Below are positions 9,251 to 12,985 of a stretch of DNA of 12,985 nt, piece after piece; within the stretch, counting starts at the first letter, position 1, and the number at the start of each line of letters is the position of its first letter. Both the position numbers and the translations under genes were made by a program. This stretch comes from Conidiobolus incongruus B7586 (taxonomy: Eukaryota > Entomophthoromycota > Entomophthoromycetes > Entomophthorales > Conidiobolaceae): contig JNEM01014466.1 of the NCBI GenBank assembly GCA_000697335.1, forward strand, positions 1 to 12,985, written 5' to 3'. The notes under the pieces were generated by a model. It had not been told where the DNA came from, made no database searches, and worked only from the letters and a program-made list of their open reading frames with translations.

Positions 9251-9321
9251 TGCAATGGCGGGGAATCGAACCCCGGTCTACCGCGTGGCAGGCGGTAATT
9301 ATACCACTAAACCACCATTGC
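9251..9321 (-). tRNA. tRNA-Gly (GCC anticodon)
   Basis: A complete 71-base cloverleaf on the minus strand. The acceptor stem GCAATGG pairs with CCATTGC, followed by discriminator A. The anticodon stem ACCGC pairs with GCGGT around the loop CTGCCAC, giving anticodon GCC (reads GGC and GGU). The T arm GGGG-TTCGATT-CCCC contains a perfect box B (GGTTCGATTCC). There is no intron, no encoded CCA and no mismatch in the acceptor, anticodon or T stems, so it looks functional. The 71-base size is typical for eukaryotic tRNA-Gly(GCC). Confidence 0.97.
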
Positions 9322-10319
9322 TTACTTCTCCATTTTTTCAATCTTGTTATTAATGTTGTAGGATATCTAATATCCTTCATTTTCAAAATTAATTTTTTTA
9401 TTATCTTAATTTTTTTTCATTTTTCAAACTTTGATATTTATATTTTCCTTACAATCCAATTTACCTTTTCATCTCAAATTACATACTTATTTATTAATCT
9501 TAATCTCTCTAATATTATTCGTCTATAGAATATATATATAATCTGATTTTATAAATATTTATTAATTCCTCATTATAGTAGTTTTTTGAATATTTTAAAT
9601 GATTCAGTTAAAGAAATATTTTCAATTTTATCTTTTTTTATGACTATTTAGTAAAGTATAATAAAAAATCAATTTAATTTTATCAATTAACCAAATATAT
9701 AATAAATTTCAAAAATATAATAAATAAATATACATAATTAGAAATAAAGGTATAAGACTAAAATAACCAATGTCAAATGAAAGAAAAGTATTAATAATAT
9801 CTATATATTTATTAAGACATTTTCTTTAAATTCTTTTATAACTTTATTTTTTCTATTAGTTTTGAATTAATTAATATAATTTATACTTTTTACGTAATTT
9901 TTATTACATAAAAAAATTGATCTATTTAATTAATATGGTTCCTCACTTTTCCATTTAATACCTCACTATTATTCTCTGATAATTGTTAATCATTATTATT
10001 TTCTAAAATTTGAGATTATTTCTATTAATATGAAAACCTATATTAATAATACGAGTTATATCAATAAATATATTCAAACTTTAATTAAAATTATATTAAA
10101 TCCATTATACCAAAATCAATCAAAGTCTTCCTTATATTGTGTTGTCAATATTATTATTTCTTTTAATAATATTTAAGAATGAAAAAAAATAGAATATAAA
10201 TAATCTATTAATATTATATAAAACACGATTGAAAAAAATTAATATCACTCAAAATTTATAAATTAAAATATAAATCACAATTAAATAAAGAAATTGAAAT
10301 AATATTGAGGAATATATAT
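9322..10319. other. AT-rich spacer between the two tRNA genes
   Basis: About 1 kb of low-complexity AT-rich DNA with no recognisable gene. Any pol III upstream element for tRNA-Gly would lie at its left end, but none is distinctive. Confidence 0.5.
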
Positions 10320-10323
10320 AAAA
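10320..10323 (-). terminator. Probable pol III terminator of tRNA-Thr
   Basis: Four T on the minus strand about 16 bases after the tRNA end. Four is the minimal pol III stop and may be leaky. Confidence 0.5.
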
Positions 10324-10339
10324 TATATACAACCTGGAA

Positions 10340-10412
10340 TGCCTTCTACCAGAATCGAACTGGTGACCTTCCGCTTACTAGGCGGACGCTCTGCCAACTG
10401 AGCCAAGAAGGC
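10340..10412 (-). tRNA. tRNA-Thr (AGT anticodon)
   Basis: A complete 73-base cloverleaf on the minus strand. The acceptor stem GCCTTCT pairs with AGAAGGC, followed by discriminator A. The D arm is GCTC-AGTTGGCA-GAGC. The anticodon stem TCCGC pairs with GCGGA around the loop CTAGTAA, giving anticodon AGT; A34 is expected to be edited to inosine, as in other eukaryotic tRNA-Thr. The T arm is ACCAG-TTCGATT-CTGGT. There is no intron and no encoded CCA, and all stems are intact. It lies on the same strand as tRNA-Gly, about 1 kb away, and would be transcribed independently. Confidence 0.97.
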
Positions 10413-11366
10413 TACTTTTTTGTTTATATATTAAGATTTATTCCTATATATTTATTATCTAATTTTAATATTATTACATTAATATTTTATATATTTTCAT
10501 TTATATCTCTATTGAATTTTCGTTACAGTTATTTACAAACATTTTAATAATTTTCTACATTATATCAACTTTTCAAGTCTTCAATATTTTTTTAATTCAA
10601 ATTCAATTTATTATTTATATATTTTTTTTATATTTTATATAATATATATAACTTTAAATATTAAATTTTTTTTCTTTATAGTGACTAAATATTCATAACT
10701 CTCTTTGTTTTTTATTTGATCAATTTTAAAGAAATACTTTCCTTAACTAACTTAATAAACTGTTTTATATTATATATATATCTTTTGAATTTTATCAAAA
10801 TTTATTGTATTTTTTTCTATTTCTTGATAAAACACTCAATTTAAAATGATATAATAATAGAATCATAACACCAATGCAAAAAAACCTTTTATAAATTGAA
10901 CTTAGAATTAATATAAATATTTATTATATTATATCAACAAATTATTATATTTTAAATATTAATTTAAAACTGAAAATAATATGTAATATAACATTAAACT
11001 TTATACATATAATTACTCAATTTCTATTATATATTTCAATTTAAATTGGACCAATTATATTAAGATATGAATATTAATGATTTCACTGTAATTTTCTCAA
11101 TTACTCTCACGTCTAATTAATATTTCATTAAGATAATTACCAATATTATTAACATCAAACAAATGAATATCAACCACAACTCTTTATCTTGAAACCATTA
11201 TTATTCATATTGATTGTTTAGGTATTAACTAAAATTTATTTAAAATCAGTTCAGAAATTCAAATTATTTCAAAAAAATTTAATATACAATGGTCAAAAGA
11301 TTAGCTCGCTAATATTAAATTTACATTTTAACTTAATAAATAAAAGTAATCAAAAATGATATCATT
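10413..11366. other. AT-rich DNA, no intact gene
   Basis: The first two thirds are low-complexity AT DNA. From about 11150 composition eases, and on the minus strand short Leu/Asn/Phe-rich snippets follow the F-box relic to the right. They could be leftover leucine-rich repeats of that dead gene, but no continuous frame or repeat register is visible. Confidence 0.4.
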
Positions 11367-11639
11367 TTAGTCATAAATAACTGCCTTTTCTATAACAGAA
11401 TTCAACGCTAATGGTAATTGCTTGACCCTTTTAAATCGGTTTTTATAAAATATTCTCAAAACTACATTATCAATTTCGAAATATAAGGTTGATATGTTAT
11501 CAAATCTCTTTCCCTAAATCAATTTTTTTACTTTCCAAAGTAAGCATAATCTTAAAAGTTCATATCTGGTGAATATAGGGAATAAGGTAATAAAGATCAG
11601 TATTTCTCTATAAACAAATTTTTGATGAATTTTGTAATA
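11367..11639 (-). pseudogene. F-box domain relic (second copy)
   Basis: A single minus-strand frame holds for about 91 codons, broken by one TAG (11514-11516) and ending at TAA 11367-11369. The part before the TAG reads REILIFITLFPIFTRYELL, then RLCLLWKVKKLI. This follows the F-box pattern: E-I-L-x-x-I-F start, an E-L-L-x-L central helix, and a K-x-x-K-x-L-I end where V-C-K-x-W-x-x-L-I is usual. After the TAG the frame goes on with KRFDNISTLYFEIDNVVLRI, the kind of first strand that follows the box in F-box/LRR proteins. No Met opens it. It lies on the opposite strand to the relic at 4447-4677, with low direct sequence resemblance, so the two are distant family members rather than a recent duplication. 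Family call is moderate, loss of function likely. Confidence 0.42.
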
Positions 11640-12489
11640 TATATAAATATTTATATATATTAAATAGTTTTAATTTTTCTTACATTAATTTTAAATATTA
11701 ATTTTTAAAAACCTAGAATAAAATATATTATTAAAGTTTATTTTCGTTGTCAATAATTGCTGAAATATTAAAAAACTAATATCTATAATTAAAAAAAATA
11801 TTTGCTTTGAATTCAATCATTTTTATATCAGAATTTAAAGAAATAGTTATAATTTTCTAATAAATTCATTTTTTTATTTTTTGGTAATAAATTATATACT
11901 AGAATTTGTGATTTATTTAATTTAATAGTTTTTTAAGCATAGCAATATCAGTATTATAATCTTATAAAATTAAATTCATCGAATAATTTATATTTATTAG
12001 ATTATTAATCAGAATATATGGTTTATATACTAATGATATTTAAACATACCAAATATTCTAATTTAACAAAAAAAATCTGGTTGTTTATTTTACAAAGATA
12101 TATAGCTCATATTTGAGGTATATTTGAACTTTATTTTTATTACTTTAGTGAATTATAAATTTAAAATAACTTAAATAGAATATTTTTTATATTTTATTCT
12201 TTAACTTTAAGGTGATTAATTTAATATATAAACATTATTTTTTTGAATCACTTTGCCATTAGTTATTATTTAGATTTTTTTGAATAATGGAATAAAAATA
12301 TTTAAAATATTATTATAAAATTAAAAAAATGGGAAATTTTTTAATTTCTGATTTTTCAAATATATTATTAATTTCAATTAAAAAATATATACAAAACAAA
12401 TAACAAAATAAATAGTTTTGAGATATATATATATATATAATAAAAATTTTTTTGATTAAAAAAATAATTTTTTAAAATTAGCTGTTTAA
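11640..12489. other. Extremely AT-rich DNA, no gene seen
   Basis: Long A and T runs with dense stops. It includes an (AT)n run at 12423-12439. Nothing else recognised. Confidence 0.5.
12423..12439. repeat. (AT)n microsatellite
   Basis: Alternating A and T without interruption for about 17 bases. Confidence 0.85.
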
Positions 12490-12985
12490 TTTAATTATAC
12501 TTAAACTAAATAATAACTATCAAAAGTCTATTATTTTAATATTAGTAAAATTTAACCATAAACTCTATAAAATTATTTAAAATTTACAAGTAGTTTTTAA
12601 TAATAAAACATGATTTAAATTAATAATTTATTGTTAAGTAAATTAATTTAAGGTTAAACAAAATTACCTAAAACTTATTAAAGTTTAAAAGATTAATTTT
12701 AACTGTTATTGTTTTAATTATTAATAAAGTCAAAAAATATATTGAAAAGTACTATTTTATTTTAGTTAAAGAATTATTAAGATATTTTAATATTAGATAT
12801 AAGTATTTTATATATATTAAAGTATAATTTAAATTTAATTAATAAAAATATAAAATAAATATCTTATAATATAACTAAAGCTTAAAAAAATTAGAGTAGC
12901 TATTGTTAAACAAAACTTACTAAGGTATAATTAAAAATCAAACTTTTATAATAAATTATAATAATCAATAAATTTTAAATTTTTT
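12490..12985 (-). repeat. Right arm of a long diverged inverted repeat
   Basis: The reverse complement of this segment aligns collinearly with 985-1480. Shared blocks include CTTTAACTAAAATAAA (within 12750-12780), TTTAATAAGTTTT (within 12662-12700) and AGTAAGTTTTGTT (within 12897-12925), at matching spacing. The arm may continue past the right edge, so its outer end is unknown. It has no coding content. Possible origins are the same as for the left arm: an old dispersed non-coding repeat, a decayed LTR or a MITE-like element. Confidence 0.6.

Noticed and set aside
9250-9528. A 92-codon open frame starting at the tRNA-Gly gene
   Set aside because: Its first part is the tRNA read as protein and the rest is translated T-rich DNA.
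10305-10547. An 80-codon open frame across the tRNA-Thr gene
   Set aside because: It is the tRNA and flanking AT-rich DNA read as protein, with no protein-like composition.
1-12985. A new multi-gene system
   Set aside because: Only one intact protein gene and two tRNAs are present, and the remaining protein traces are broken or partial and unrelated to each other, so no system can be supported.

Overview
The window looks like nuclear DNA of a very AT-rich eukaryote, most likely an early-diverging (zygomycete-grade) fungus, possibly an entomophthoralean such as a Conidiobolus relative. The evidence is an intact intronless gene for a secreted lipase of the Rhizomucor/Rhizopus class 3 type, two eukaryotic tRNA genes with pol III-style T-run terminators, decayed copies of fungal-type families (an Old Yellow Enzyme oxidoreductase, two F-box fragments, a possible seven-helix receptor) and a mariner-type transposase end. 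The placement is inference from family content and base composition, not from a search. The lipase writes every Gln as CAA or CAG, has no internal stops and ends at TAG, so the standard genetic code applies.

Layout. 1-175: C-terminal end of a mariner-type transposase entering from the left edge. 176-1788: extremely AT-rich DNA with no gene; it contains an exact 19-base Nextera/Tn5 mosaic-end sequence at 891-909, very likely a library artefact, and one arm of a long diverged inverted repeat (about 985-1480). 1789-2115: a less AT-rich island of unknown nature. 2427-3446 (minus): intact secreted lipase with a TATA-like box and a candidate poly(A) signal. 3530-7458: gene-poor DNA holding an F-box relic (4447-4677, plus) and a possible GPCR-like relic (6166-6510, minus). 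7459-8543 (plus): clear Old Yellow Enzyme pseudogene with several stops and frame changes. 9251-9321 and 10340-10412 (both minus): tRNA-Gly(GCC) and tRNA-Thr(AGT). 11367-11639 (minus): second F-box relic. 12490-12985: second arm of the inverted repeat.

Functionally, only the lipase and the two tRNAs look alive. The rest reads as a graveyard of gene-family members embedded in AT-rich DNA. Many of the in-frame stops are of kinds that C-to-T (or G-to-A) change would produce, and the receptor and F-box relics keep frame over about 90-115 codons, so substitution-driven decay (deamination or an RIP-like process) is worth testing. I found no operon, CRISPR array, toxin system or new multi-gene system. 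The strongest new structural observation is the roughly 0.5 kb inverted repeat at the two ends of the window. The most important caution is the adapter sequence at 891-909.
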